35,996 bases of DNA from the IMG/VR virus record IMGVR_UViG_3300036854_000045, positions 1-35,996 of that record. One strand, written 5' to 3'. This document shows, in pieces, positions 1-7,621 of the stretch (the first letter of the stretch is position 1; every line of letters starts with the position of its first letter). The notes under the pieces were generated by a model. It was not told the origin of the DNA. It saw nothing but the letters and a program-made list of their open reading frames with translations, and ran no database searches. A program made the position numbers and the translations under genes. The DNA is from a virus.

Positions 1-43
1 ACGATCGCCCCGCCACAACGGCGGCCATGGTGGATGGGGGGGA

Positions 44-1540
44 TCAGGCGGCGGTGCCGTACACGAGGAACTTGAACGCGCCGCTGGTGGCCACGCCCGA
101 GCCGGTCCGCCAGAACATGTACCAGCCGGCCTGCCCGGTCGGGATCGACCCGGCGGTGCCCTTGATGAGCGGCTCATACAGCATGCTGACGCCGACGCGG
201 TCGACGATGACGAACTGCTTCCAGTCGGCGTAGGCCAGCGCGACGCCGCCGGAGCCGGTCGCGGCGCTGGTGGTGTTGCGCATGTCGCTGGCCTCGTAGA
301 TGTTCTGTCCGAGGAGCTGCTCGGGGGTGCCAGCGCCGAAGTTGGCCCAGAACGAGGAACCGCCGGACTGGTCGATCGCACGGAGGGTGTTGATCCACGG
401 CAGCGACGCCATCCACCCCGCCTGGGGGGAGTTCCGGAACCGTGGCGGCAGGCTCGCCTGCACCGTGTAGACCAGCGGGGCGATGCCCGTGCCGGTGGCG
501 GTGCCGGTGGTGGCGTTGGCGGTGCCGTAGGCGCCGGGGATGAACCCGGTCGGCTGGCCGGTGCCGGTCGCACCGGTCGCGAACGCGGCGCTCTCGAGCC
601 GGTCGCGGGCGTCGGCGAGCAGGCCGGGGAGCTGCTCGCCGAAGTTGGTGTCGTCCAGCGACTCGTAGGAGCCGAAGACCCAGGCGGCGCCCTTGATGGG
701 GGTGATCTGGATCTGGCCCATGGTGGGGGTGTTGTCGGCGGCGGTGGCGGCCTCACCGATCCATGCGGCGTTCACGCCGGCCGAGTTGACGCCCTGCCAG
801 GCGTTGCTGGTGGTGGTCTCCATCCGGGCGACGCGGCGGAACGGGTTCGCGCTGCCGGCGTTGGTGAGCACGATGGTGGGGTCCAGGACGTAGGGGAGCA
901 TGAACCCGGCGGAGGCGGTACCCAGCGTCAGGGCACGCAGCCGCTGCACGCCGACGTCGGGGTCTTCCAGGTAGGCGCGGAAGGCGTCCCGGTACTCCTT
1001 GGAGCCGGTGAGCAGGATGTGCGCGGCGATCCTGGGGTTGCCGATGGCGCGGCGGGTGGCGGTCTCGGCGAAGTCGCTGGTCAGCTCGTAGCGCTTGTGG
1101 TCCTGCTCGATGAGGGTCTCCGCGCGGGAGCGGAGCTCGTCGGAGGGGACCAGCTTGGCGCGGACCCGGTCGATGTCGGCGAGCGGGTCGGTCGAGTTGC
1201 GGACGAACATCTCGGGGGCCTGCCGGGTGCGCTGCTGGGGGGTGCCGTCCTCGCGGTTGTCGGGTTGCTGGCGGGCGCGGAGGACCCGGTCGATGTCGGC
1301 CATGCGGCGCCGCAGCGGCTTGGCGCGGTCCTCGAGCTGGTCGTACTCCTGGATGATGGTGCCCTGCCAGTCGACGTCGTCCTGGGTTGGCTCCGGCAGG
1401 GCGTCCAGGGCCTGCAGTTCCGAGCGGATCGCGGCCTGCCGCGCGTCGATCTCCTGCAGGGTCCGGTAGACGTTCTGCCCCTGCGTCGGCTGGGGTGGGG
1501 ACTGCTGCGGCTGGGACTGGGTGGCGGTGTCGTCAGGCAC
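44..1540 (-). CDS. Major capsid protein, HK97 fold
   Basis: Main head shell protein, 498 residues. The first ~100 residues are Gln/Pro-rich and then strongly charged and helical, as expected for the N-terminal scaffolding (delta) coiled coil that the prohead protease removes. From about residue 165 the sequence has the look of the HK97 capsid family (alternating strands, Gly/Ala/Thr-rich, a conserved Pro-rich stretch near the C-terminus). The start is GTG; a GGAGGAGG box lies about ten bases upstream and the start overlaps the end of the protease gene by eight bases, so the two are translationally coupled. It is the last head gene in the window; connectors and tail tube should follow beyond position 1. 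Family assignment is by sequence character and gene order. Confidence 0.88.
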   Translation of the reverse strand: MPDDTATQSQPQQSPPQPTQGQNVYRTLQEIDARQAAIRSELQALDALPEPTQDDVDWQGTIIQEYDQLEDRAKPLRRRMADIDRVLRARQQPDNREDGTPQQRTRQAPEMFVRNSTDPLADIDRVRAKLVPSDELRSRAETLIEQDHKRYELTSDFAETATRRAIGNPRIAAHILLTGSKEYRDAFRAYLEDPDVGVQRLRALTLGTASAGFMLPYVLDPTIVLTNAGSANPFRRVARMETTTSNAWQGVNSAGVNAAWIGEAATAADNTPTMGQIQITPIKGAAWVFGSYESLDDTNFGEQLPGLLADARDRLESAAFATGATGTGQPTGFIPGAYGTANATTGTATGTGIAPLVYTVQASLPPRFRNSPQAGWMASLPWINTLRAIDQSGGSSFWANFGAGTPEQLLGQNIYEASDMRNTTSAATGSGGVALAYADWKQFVIVDRVGVSMLYEPLIKGTAGSIPTGQAGWYMFWRTGSGVATSGAFKFLVYGTAA

Positions 1541-2585
1541 CGATGCGACCTCCTCCGTGCTTGATCAGGAACTTTGCCCGCTGGGCTTGGAGTTCCAGAT
1601 GAGGGGGCCGAGTAGAGTGCCGCATCGGCGGCGGCTCTTCGGCGGCGGCCTCCACTTCGGAGGTGCCAGGCTCTGGCGGCTCCAATGGAGTGCCGGAGCG
1701 GAGAAGCGTGACGAGCCGTTCACGCTCGTCAGGATCAAGCATGCTCAGCATTGTGGCGATCTGCTCGGCGCGCACCCCGATGACCTCGGCGCCCGCGTAG
1801 GCGGGGAACGGGGTTGGGCCGTATTCCCGCAGGGTCGACTCCATCCGCCGCACCACCGGCAGTTTGCCGGCGTGGTCGGGGCGGAACCCGCCGCGGGGCA
1901 CGGGCGGGTCGGAGCGCAGGTACTGCCCGGAGACCGAGTAGGTGGTGAGCGTCCCCTCCTTGATCCCCTCGAGGATCTGGTCGCCGAGCTGGCCGGGGAG
2001 GTACCGGGTGCGGGTGAACAGACCGCGGCCGTCCGGGTGGATGTCCAGCGGCACCCCGACCGGCATGGAGTACAGGTCGGAGGGGGTCTTCCAGATGGTC
2101 ATGCCGTGGTTGTAGAAGACCCCGACCCGCCACGACTGGCGCCCGCCGGCGGGTGCCGCGTCGGACAGTGCCTTGTTGTACATCGTCCGGTCGTTGATCT
2201 CCTCGTAGCGACCGTCTTCGTCGTGGATCCTGGCGGACACGTCAAAGATGGTCGCGTAGGCATCGACGGTACGGCCGTCGCCGCCGGCGCGGATGGAGAT
2301 GTCCTCGAGCGGGAAGCTGCGCGTGTAGGTGGTCACCCGACCTGTCCTCCCATGGTGTCCCTTGCTTTTGTCTTCGCCCGAGTACTTGCCGGTGGCGGCA
2401 TGGCCGGCGAGTTGGCAGTAGCCCCACGCCTGCTCGGAGGTCATGTGGGCGTGCTGCATGAGCAGCCGGTGGCAGCGGGTGTGTGCGCCTTCGGTGCCCC
2501 ACCGGATTTGTGCGGCGCCCTCGCCGTGGACCCAGTAGTCGTGGAGCCGTTCGGCGTTCCCGTCGCCGGGGTGGGTGTCCGCCAT
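1533..2585 (-). CDS. Prohead maturation protease with N-terminal extension
   Basis: Cuts the capsid scaffold domain during head maturation. The protease core (about residues 85-275) carries the expected His in FYNHG (H160), the Ser region SVSGQY (S217/S219) and the REYGPTPFPAYAGA segment that corresponds to the conserved end of the HK97 protease fold. Residues 1-80 form an extra domain with a WVHGEGAAQIRWGT motif and several Cys/His, not part of the core protease; similar segments occur at the ends of head proteins in some actinophages (from memory). The C-terminal ~60 residues are Pro/Glu-rich. ATG start with GGAGG seven bases upstream. It lies directly before the capsid gene; its upstream neighbour is a lipoprotein gene on the opposite strand. 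Confidence 0.85.
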   Translation of the reverse strand: MADTHPGDGNAERLHDYWVHGEGAAQIRWGTEGAHTRCHRLLMQHAHMTSEQAWGYCQLAGHAATGKYSGEDKSKGHHGRTGRVTTYTRSFPLEDISIRAGGDGRTVDAYATIFDVSARIHDEDGRYEEINDRTMYNKALSDAAPAGGRQSWRVGVFYNHGMTIWKTPSDLYSMPVGVPLDIHPDGRGLFTRTRYLPGQLGDQILEGIKEGTLTTYSVSGQYLRSDPPVPRGGFRPDHAGKLPVVRRMESTLREYGPTPFPAYAGAEVIGVRAEQIATMLSMLDPDERERLVTLLRSGTPLEPPEPGTSEVEAAAEEPPPMRHSTRPPHLELQAQRAKFLIKHGGGRIGA

Positions 2586-2681
2586 CGGGATGTCCTCCTG
2601 ATCTACGACCGAACGGCCCTACGCGCACGGTGCGGGCGGCGCATACTGGTTGACCGACTCGTCCCGTGAAGGAGCCCCGAG

Positions 2682-3125
2682 ATGCGCGTCCCTCGAGTTG
2701 CGGCGCTGCTGGGTCTCGTCGCCCTGGTCGCCGCCGCGTGCAACCACCAGTCCGGCCGAGCGGCCCCCGTAGCCGCCACTGAGTCCGCCGCGATCCGCCC
2801 CGCCGATGTCGCCACCGTCCTGCGCGAGCACGGCTTCACCGTCGCCGGGGAGCACCCGAGTGACCCGCCCGCCATGTTCGCCCTGGAGTCCAACGACGCG
2901 ACCGTCGACGGGACCGAGGCGGGGATCGCCACGTTCGGGACCGTCCAGGGCCGGGAGGCGTGGCTGGAGATGATCGCCGGGTTCGGCCGTGCCGCTGTCG
3001 TCGGATCCGGGGACAAGCCCGGTGATCTGTGGGGCGTCAACCCGGTCAAGGAGCAGGGTGGCCTGGCGTTGGCGGCCAAGATCGCCAGGGCGATGGGTGG
3101 CCATACCACGCCGCAGGGACAGTAG
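2682..3125 (+). CDS. Putative exported lipoprotein (moron gene)
   Basis: A 147-residue protein with a textbook lipoprotein signal peptide: basic N-terminus (MRVPR), hydrophobic stretch, then a lipobox ALVAAAC with the lipidated Cys at residue 20. The mature part has no motif I recognise. A GAAGGAG box lies seven bases before the ATG. It is the only plus-strand gene in the head module, diverging from the protease gene and ending five bases before the portal stop codon, so it must have its own promoter in the 96-base gap at 2586-2681. This is the layout of a lysogenic-conversion (moron) gene. Some phage lipoproteins block superinfection; that role here is inference only. Overlapping minus-strand frames of similar length lack a signal or RBS. 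Confidence 0.72.
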   Translation: MRVPRVAALLGLVALVAAACNHQSGRAAPVAATESAAIRPADVATVLREHGFTVAGEHPSDPPAMFALESNDATVDGTEAGIATFGTVQGREAWLEMIAGFGRAAVVGSGDKPGDLWGVNPVKEQGGLALAAKIARAMGGHTTPQGQ

Positions 3126-3130
3126 TCCGG

Positions 3131-4567
3131 TCAGCTCCCGACCATCGACTTGGGCAGGGGCCGCATCTGCTTGGGTGTGGGTCCCTTCCCGTTCCCGACC
3201 TCGGGGCCTGGCTTGCGGCTGGGTCGTGGTGGTTCGCCGCTGGGGTTGCCGTCGCTGATCGCCGACGCGCCCTGCGGCACCGTACTGGCCGCTTCCCGGC
3301 CGGATTGCCCTGGCGGGGGGGCCTCCGGCGCGGCCTGCAACTGCGACACGTCCCCGGTCGCCAGGAACGCCACCGACGACTCCCGCGTGAACCCCGCCTG
3401 CACGCAGGTGAGCAGCGCCGCCGAGGAGACCTGGGCGACCTGCGCCCGTGCCGTCTCCGACTCCTGCAGGGCCGCGATATCGCTGGTGTCATACCAGAGC
3501 CGCACCCCGGCCGGCGGGATGTTGGGGACCAGCTTCTGCAGCGCCGCGCACACCCCCCGCCACAGGGGCCGCAGGGTCACGTCACCCAGGCGACGCATCG
3601 CCTGCTCGTAGACGACCGCCGCGCCACCAGGCCGTAGGCCGATCAGGACCGGGTCGACACCGGAGTCGGCGCAGATCCGGTCCGCGCCGGCACCCTGCAC
3701 CGTCGCGTAGTTCAACTGCTCCAGGGTGTTGCCCACCACGTCGGCGTCGGCGCCCTGGTCGAGCACGAGGGTGCGGAAGGCGTTCCCGGCGGCGTACTTG
3801 GCCTCCATCCGCTCCACGATCGCGTCGACCGTGTCCGGCCGCAGCCGCTGCTGGTAGCGCACCAGCATGTTCGGCGTCGCCGCATGCTCCAGGTAGGACA
3901 GCTTGTAGTTGGTCATCGCCGAGTCGGCGGTGATCTCCCGCAGGATCGGCGACACCCACGACATGCCGCGGAAGTTCGCCTTGGGGTCCGGGTAGGGGGT
4001 GAAGTGGGCGACCTCGTCCACGGGGAGGATCTGCGCCTGCTCGGACCGATCGTCCTGCCCCGGCGCGACCGCCTGGATCGGGGAGGGGTCCCAGTCGTAG
4101 CCGACGACCTCCCGCCAGTGCCCGGCCGGCCCGTGGGTCTCCTCGGAGATGATGGTGATCTGGTCGGGCGGCACCCGGACGAGCCGGTCCGGGGCGGCCT
4201 TCCAGACGTAGGCGTTCCCCGCCAGCGACACGTCCTGCTCCATCCTGGCAAGCAGCTCGCCGGTGGTGCAGCCCGGCCAGGGATGCTCGAGGACCGCAAG
4301 GTCCGGCGTGCCGTAGAGGCGCTTGTCGACCAGGGACTGCAGCTGGAAGCGGGCTTCGGAGAACAGGGCGAGGCGGACCAGGATGCACGCGAAGACGATC
4401 CCGTTGGAGGCGTAGGCGTCCTGCGCGGCGCTGACGAGGTTGGCGATGGCCTTCTCGCGGTTGGGGTCGCCCCAGGTGGACTGGTAGACGGCCGCGCCGG
4501 AGGCCATGCCCTCCCAGTAGCCCTGCCGCAGCGAGTAGCGGTCGGCGAGCCGGTCCAGCAGTCGCAC
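3131..4567 (-). CDS. Portal protein
   Basis: Forms the dodecameric ring through which DNA enters the head and to which the tail attaches. The 478-residue length fits the HK97-type portal family. Recognisable features are the N-terminal clip/wing region, the GNAYVWK segment after residue 115, the ILPVDEVAHFTPYPDP segment (portals usually have a similar I-x-HFR/P stretch), and the ICADSGVDPVLIGL region near residue 300. The C-terminal 80 residues are Pro/Gly/Lys-rich and probably disordered. The start is GTG with AGGTG six bases upstream, leaving only ~10 bases of leader after the structured region at 4618-4854. It ends five bases from the lipoprotein stop codon, with no room for a terminator. 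Confidence 0.87.
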   Translation of the reverse strand: MRLLDRLADRYSLRQGYWEGMASGAAVYQSTWGDPNREKAIANLVSAAQDAYASNGIVFACILVRLALFSEARFQLQSLVDKRLYGTPDLAVLEHPWPGCTTGELLARMEQDVSLAGNAYVWKAAPDRLVRVPPDQITIISEETHGPAGHWREVVGYDWDPSPIQAVAPGQDDRSEQAQILPVDEVAHFTPYPDPKANFRGMSWVSPILREITADSAMTNYKLSYLEHAATPNMLVRYQQRLRPDTVDAIVERMEAKYAAGNAFRTLVLDQGADADVVGNTLEQLNYATVQGAGADRICADSGVDPVLIGLRPGGAAVVYEQAMRRLGDVTLRPLWRGVCAALQKLVPNIPPAGVRLWYDTSDIAALQESETARAQVAQVSSAALLTCVQAGFTRESSVAFLATGDVSQLQAAPEAPPPGQSGREAASTVPQGASAISDGNPSGEPPRPSRKPGPEVGNGKGPTPKQMRPLPKSMVGS

Positions 4568-4617
4568 GAAAGCACCTCGGATAGACTTGTCTCAGCCGAT
4601 GGGAGTTCAGAAGGGGA

Positions 4618-4854
4618 TCCCATGAACCCTCAGAGGCGAGGGACGCCGCTTGCGCAGCGGAGTCCCGTTGGCTGTCGGCTAGGCTTAAATGCGTCCGGCT
4701 GACACCCAGGTCGGGGAGGAGGCCGCAGCCGGGTACTAGGGCAGGTCCCTAAACGGTGCGGGCAAAGGCAAGCCAGTCCCGCCGGGTCGCCCCGCCGGGG
4801 GTCCGGAGGGCTTGAGCTTGGCCGCGGCTTAAGAACGAGGCGCCGCTACGCGCC
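4618..4854 (+). ncRNA. Candidate structured RNA, possibly HEARO/omega-RNA-like
   Basis: A gene-free stretch packed with consecutive hairpins: 4640-4666 (two 5-bp helices, one G/A mismatch, 5-base loop), 4673-4680 with 4697-4704 (8 bp), 4737-4741 with 4747-4751 closed by an outer CCG/CGG, 4758-4762 with 4778-4782, 4790-4793 with 4797-4800 plus an outer CCGG pair, 4811-4817 with 4827-4833 (7 bp), and 4839-4843 with 4850-4854. The helices at 4673 and 4811 contain G-U pairs only if the plus strand is the RNA; on the minus strand these become C/A mismatches, so I assign plus. It starts with an ATGAACCC block. A long multi-helix RNA starting with ATGA recalls the HEARO/omega-RNA family that goes with IscB transposons, but no nuclease gene is adjacent and I could not run a covariance search. 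Confidence 0.5.
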
Positions 4855-4867
4855 TACTCCTCCCCGG

Positions 4868-5152
4868 TCACCTCGCCCTCCGCCACCGTTCGATCGGCTC
4901 CGGCAACACCGCATCCCGCTCGGGGGCCTGCCGCAACAGACCGTCCACCCCGACCAGCAGCGACCCGAAGATCAACATCAGCCCCAACGCCACCCGCCCC
5001 AGGATCGCCGCCCCACCCAACATCCCACCGACCGCCACGAGGACCTGGAAGGTCGGCGTGCGAGCACGGCTGCCGGCGAGGGCGAGCAGCGGCAGGAGCA
5101 GGTCGGCGAACCGTCGCCGCGCGATTCCGAAGTCGATGGATGACACGGTCAC
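4868..5152 (-). CDS. Small membrane protein, unknown function
   Basis: A 94-residue protein with two hydrophobic segments: a short one (FADLLLPLLALAG) near the N-terminus and a long Gly/Val/Leu-rich one between about residues 37 and 70, then an Arg/Glu-rich tail ending in RWRRAR. I chose the GTG five bases after the upstream stop codon; a TTG 42 bases further up would make a 108-residue form overlapping the preceding gene. It sits between the 73-residue basic protein and the structured-RNA region. No family is recognised, and the RBS is weak. Confidence 0.5.
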   Translation of the reverse strand: MTVSSIDFGIARRRFADLLLPLLALAGSRARTPTFQVLVAVGGMLGGAAILGRVALGLMLIFGSLLVGVDGLLRQAPERDAVLPEPIERWRRAR

Positions 5153-5156
5153 GGGA

Positions 5157-5378
5157 CTACTTGCCCTTGCCGGGTTTCTTCCCCGCAACCGCAATGTTCG
5201 GGTACTTCTTCCGCACGGCGGCCTTCACCTTGGCCTTCTCGGCGGGCGTGCCGTGCTGCGCCACCCGGGCCAGCGCGTTCTTGGCGTGCGCCTCGTCGTT
5301 GATCGGGTAGCGCTTGCCGGGCAGCGCAAACGACTTCTTCGGGAGCGCCTTGCGCCCCTTAGAACTCAGCGTGGCCAC
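5157..5378 (-). CDS. Small basic phage protein, unknown function
   Basis: A 73-residue, Lys-rich protein. The phrases FALPGKRYPINDEAHAKNAL and ALARVAQHGTPAEKAKVKAA match a small protein family very common in actinophages and other phages, usually near head genes; its function is not established to my knowledge. GTG start with GGGAGG six bases upstream; the stop of the preceding gene lies two bases before the start. The high charge and position between terminase and portal fit a DNA-associated or head-related role, but that is inference. Confidence 0.75.
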   Translation of the reverse strand: MATLSSKGRKALPKKSFALPGKRYPINDEAHAKNALARVAQHGTPAEKAKVKAAVRKKYPNIAVAGKKPGKGK

Positions 5379-5380
5379 GA

Positions 5381-5569
5381 CTAGCCTCCCGTCTTCTGCC
5401 CGGCCGTCACGTCGGTGTGGTTGCGCGCACCGGCGCCGTTCTCCCGCTGGAACGACGCGGCCTGCCGCTGCCGCGCCGCACTCTGCACCTCCGCCTGCGA
5501 CCGCGCGGACGCTGCCTGCCGGGCCGTCTCCGCCAGCCCCGGCGCGCTCTGGTCCGTCGTGAGCGCCAT
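5381..5569 (-). CDS. Hypothetical small protein
   Basis: A 62-residue Ala/Gln/Arg-rich protein (many AR, QAA and RQ repeats), probably largely helical. ATG start with AGGA nine bases upstream, and the start shares one base with the upstream stop (TGATG). No family recognised. It lies in the short run of small genes between terL and portal. Confidence 0.55.
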   Translation of the reverse strand: MALTTDQSAPGLAETARQAASARSQAEVQSAARQRQAASFQRENGAGARNHTDVTAGQKTGG

Positions 5570-5775
5570 CAGCGGGTCCTGTCCATGCTCATCCCCGTCG
5601 ACGACCCCTTCGGCGAACCAAACGTCCCCTGCGACTTCCGGGAACCCTGCGCCCGCTCCGCGCCACGCTTGGCCCCCGCGATCTGCGCGGTGAAGTCCGG
5701 CCCCGGACGGGCCGACTGCTGCTCACCACCCGTCGGGCCGTTCCCGATCCGGTCCTGCCTGGGTCCCGTCGCCAT
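5569..5775 (-). CDS. Hypothetical small protein
   Basis: A 68-residue polar, Gly/Arg/Ser-rich protein, probably unstructured. I chose the ATG eight bases after a GGGAGG box; a GTG three codons upstream falls directly against that box and is less likely. It lies 15 bases after the terL stop. No family recognised. Confidence 0.5.
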   Translation of the reverse strand: MATGPRQDRIGNGPTGGEQQSARPGPDFTAQIAGAKRGAERAQGSRKSQGTFGSPKGSSTGMSMDRTR

Positions 5776-5790
5776 CCCATACACCTCCCG

Positions 5791-7263
5791 CTAGACCGCC
5801 CGGACCACAATGTCATCCGGGCCCAGCTCCGTCCCGTAGGCCCCATAGCCCCACGCCGCCAGCGTGACCGCCTCCAACGGGCTCATGTCCACCGTCGGAT
5901 GCCGCCGCTCCCACGTCCACTTGTCCCGCAACGGCCGCTTGGTCGCCGCGCCCAGCGCCTGCCGCAACGGCCGCTGCGAGGTCACATCCCCAAGGTGCCG
6001 CAGCGACTTGGAATCCATGACCAGGTCGTAGAACTGCTCCGCCGCATCCGAAACCTGCCGCACCTGCGGCGCCACGACCCGCAGGCCCGCGTTCTCCAGG
6101 TCCGACACCAGACTCCCCGCGGGCCCGCCCACATCCACGACGATCGCACACGGCGACCACTGGTCGTCCAACTCGCCCATCCGCTGGGTCACCCAGCTGG
6201 TTCCCGGGCGGTGCTCCACCACCTCCACGAACAGCCGCCCGTCGCCGCGTCTGCCAGCAACCGCGATCGACGCCGACCGCTCGTCCGGTCGCACCCCGAC
6301 GGCGAACGCCACCGGGTCCTCGAGCTCGGAGTCGTTGTCCGCCAGCGCGTCCCACGCCCGCCGTGAGACGACCTGCCAAGCGTCAGTCAGGTCCGTCGGC
6401 CAGTTCCCAACCCCCAGCCGCTCCCGCGCGAACGCCTCCGGCGACAACGCCGCCCGCTCCTGGTTGACGTAGTCCAGGCTGATCCTGATCCCAAGGCTCG
6501 GGTTCGCCAGCGCCACCGCCCCAGGATCCGCCGCGGCGTAGTCCTCCTCATCCACCGACCACTCGGCGAAGAACAACGACGGGTCGTTGCCCCTGCAGCC
6601 ACGCTCCCGCACCCGCCCCAACTGGATGCTGACCTCCGTCCCCGCCGTGCCCATGTACCACACCTGCGGATTCGGCCGCGCGCTCAACGTCGGCAGCAGC
6701 GCCGCCATCGGCTCATCACTCAGGTGCTGCGCCTCATCCAGACCGATGAAATCCCCCGAGAACCCACGGCCAGACCCGGCAGAACGGGCCACAAACTGCA
6801 ACCGCTGCCCGCTCTTGAGCTCGATCATCTCGTTGCCGTTGGCGGTATACATCCGCTTCACACGACGGTCGAAATCGCGGGTGCCCTGAATCAGCCGCTG
6901 GATTCGCCGGAACGCCTCCCGCGCCGTCTTGAACTCATGCGCCGAATGCAACAACAACTGCTCATCCAGCAGGAACAGCCCGGCCAGTTCCCGGGCCTCC
7001 AGCACCGCACCCTTGCCGTTCTGCCGAGGAAGAACGCCGCCGACCTCGAACGCCGCCCACTTCCCATTGCGGCGCCGGCGCAGGCTGTGCCGCAGGATGA
7101 ACTGCTGCCATGGATCCAGGTCGAGGCTGGCCAGCGCCGCCAGTTCGATCGCGTCGTCGCCCAGCGCTGTCGAGTCGCCCGGCTCATACGGCGGCAGAGA
7201 GAGCAGGCGTGGAGTCTGGCTACCCAGCAGCCTCACGGGTGGCGCGTCGAGCACGGAGCTCAT
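5791..7263 (-). CDS. terL: Terminase large subunit
   Basis: Packaging motor: an N-terminal ATPase that pumps DNA into the head and a C-terminal RNase-H-like nuclease that cuts it. The 490-residue length is normal. The ATPase shows a Walker A variant PRQNGKG (residues 79-85), the adenine-side DPWQQFILRH motif before it (51-60), and Walker B IGLDEAQ (173-179) with catalytic E177. The nuclease half has acidic residues at AFAVGVRPDERS (near 330), IVVDVGG (near 380) and DLVMD (near 433), consistent with its metal site. The ATG overlaps the terS end by 44 bases. The family is the large actinophage type related to Terminase_1. Confidence 0.93.
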   Translation of the reverse strand: MSSVLDAPPVRLLGSQTPRLLSLPPYEPGDSTALGDDAIELAALASLDLDPWQQFILRHSLRRRRNGKWAAFEVGGVLPRQNGKGAVLEARELAGLFLLDEQLLLHSAHEFKTAREAFRRIQRLIQGTRDFDRRVKRMYTANGNEMIELKSGQRLQFVARSAGSGRGFSGDFIGLDEAQHLSDEPMAALLPTLSARPNPQVWYMGTAGTEVSIQLGRVRERGCRGNDPSLFFAEWSVDEEDYAAADPGAVALANPSLGIRISLDYVNQERAALSPEAFARERLGVGNWPTDLTDAWQVVSRRAWDALADNDSELEDPVAFAVGVRPDERSASIAVAGRRGDGRLFVEVVEHRPGTSWVTQRMGELDDQWSPCAIVVDVGGPAGSLVSDLENAGLRVVAPQVRQVSDAAEQFYDLVMDSKSLRHLGDVTSQRPLRQALGAATKRPLRDKWTWERRHPTVDMSPLEAVTLAAWGYGAYGTELGPDDIVVRAV

Positions 7264-7522
7264 CGATCCCGTCCCTCGCCTCCGGCTTCACGTCCTTGAG
7301 CAGTTCCAGCATCGTCGTCCGCAACTCCCGCGCCGCTGACGCCGCCGACCCCAACCGCTTGTCGATCGTCTCCACCGCGAACTTCCCATCACCCACACTG
7401 TCGATCGGCAGATCCAGCAGCCGGGCCAGTTCCACCGCCGACGCCGCCAGCGCCCCACCCCGCGCGTCCTTGTCCAGCCGCCGCAGGTCACGCCGCACCG
7501 CCCGCTCGACAGGACCACTCAT
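7220..7522 (-). CDS. Terminase small subunit (probable)
   Basis: Likely recognises the packaging site and delivers DNA to the large subunit. A 100-residue, charged, mainly helical protein beginning MSGPVERAVRRDLRRLD; the segment AASAVELARLLDL looks like the usual helical core. I start at the ATG with GGAGG seven bases upstream, not at an ATG 21 codons earlier that has no RBS. Identification rests mostly on its position immediately before terL and its size; no helix-turn-helix can be asserted from sequence alone. Confidence 0.65.
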   Translation of the reverse strand: MSGPVERAVRRDLRRLDKDARGGALAASAVELARLLDLPIDSVGDGKFAVETIDKRLGSAASAARELRTTMLELLKDVKPEARDGIDELRARRATREAAG

Positions 7523-7564
7523 GAGCAGCCTCCGTTCACGCGCGGGGCACCAGAGAGAGAAATG

Positions 7565-7603
7565 ACTGATGCGGCTGGGAGTCATCAGTGTCGCTGTTGC
7601 GAC
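7565..7603. promoter_or_regulatory. Paired hairpins upstream of terS
   Basis: In the ~100-base gap between the HNH gene and terS there are two adjacent perfect inverted repeats: ACTGATG (7565-7571) with CATCAGT (7583-7589), loop 11, and GTCGC (7590-7594) with GCGAC (7599-7603), loop 4. Cohesive-end or packaging sites often lie exactly here, between an HNH nuclease gene and terS, and carry dyad symmetry. They could instead be structures in the mRNA leader. The assignment as a packaging site is inference. Confidence 0.3.
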
Positions 7604-7621
7604 GGCGAGTTGAGCGCCTGC

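Noticed and set aside
1-43. CCGCC/GGCGG dyad after the capsid as a terminator
   Set aside because: Only a 5-bp stem without T-tract, and late genes should continue beyond the edge.
1019-2669. Long plus-strand frames opposite capsid and protease (up to 382 codons)
   Set aside because: Typical shadows in very high-GC DNA: Gly/Arg/Val-rich readings without RBS, exactly opposite well-supported genes.
2603-3109. Two minus-strand frames opposite the lipoprotein gene
   Set aside because: Pro/Arg/Ser-rich or repetitive composition, no RBS, and no family; the plus-strand frame has a lipobox and RBS.
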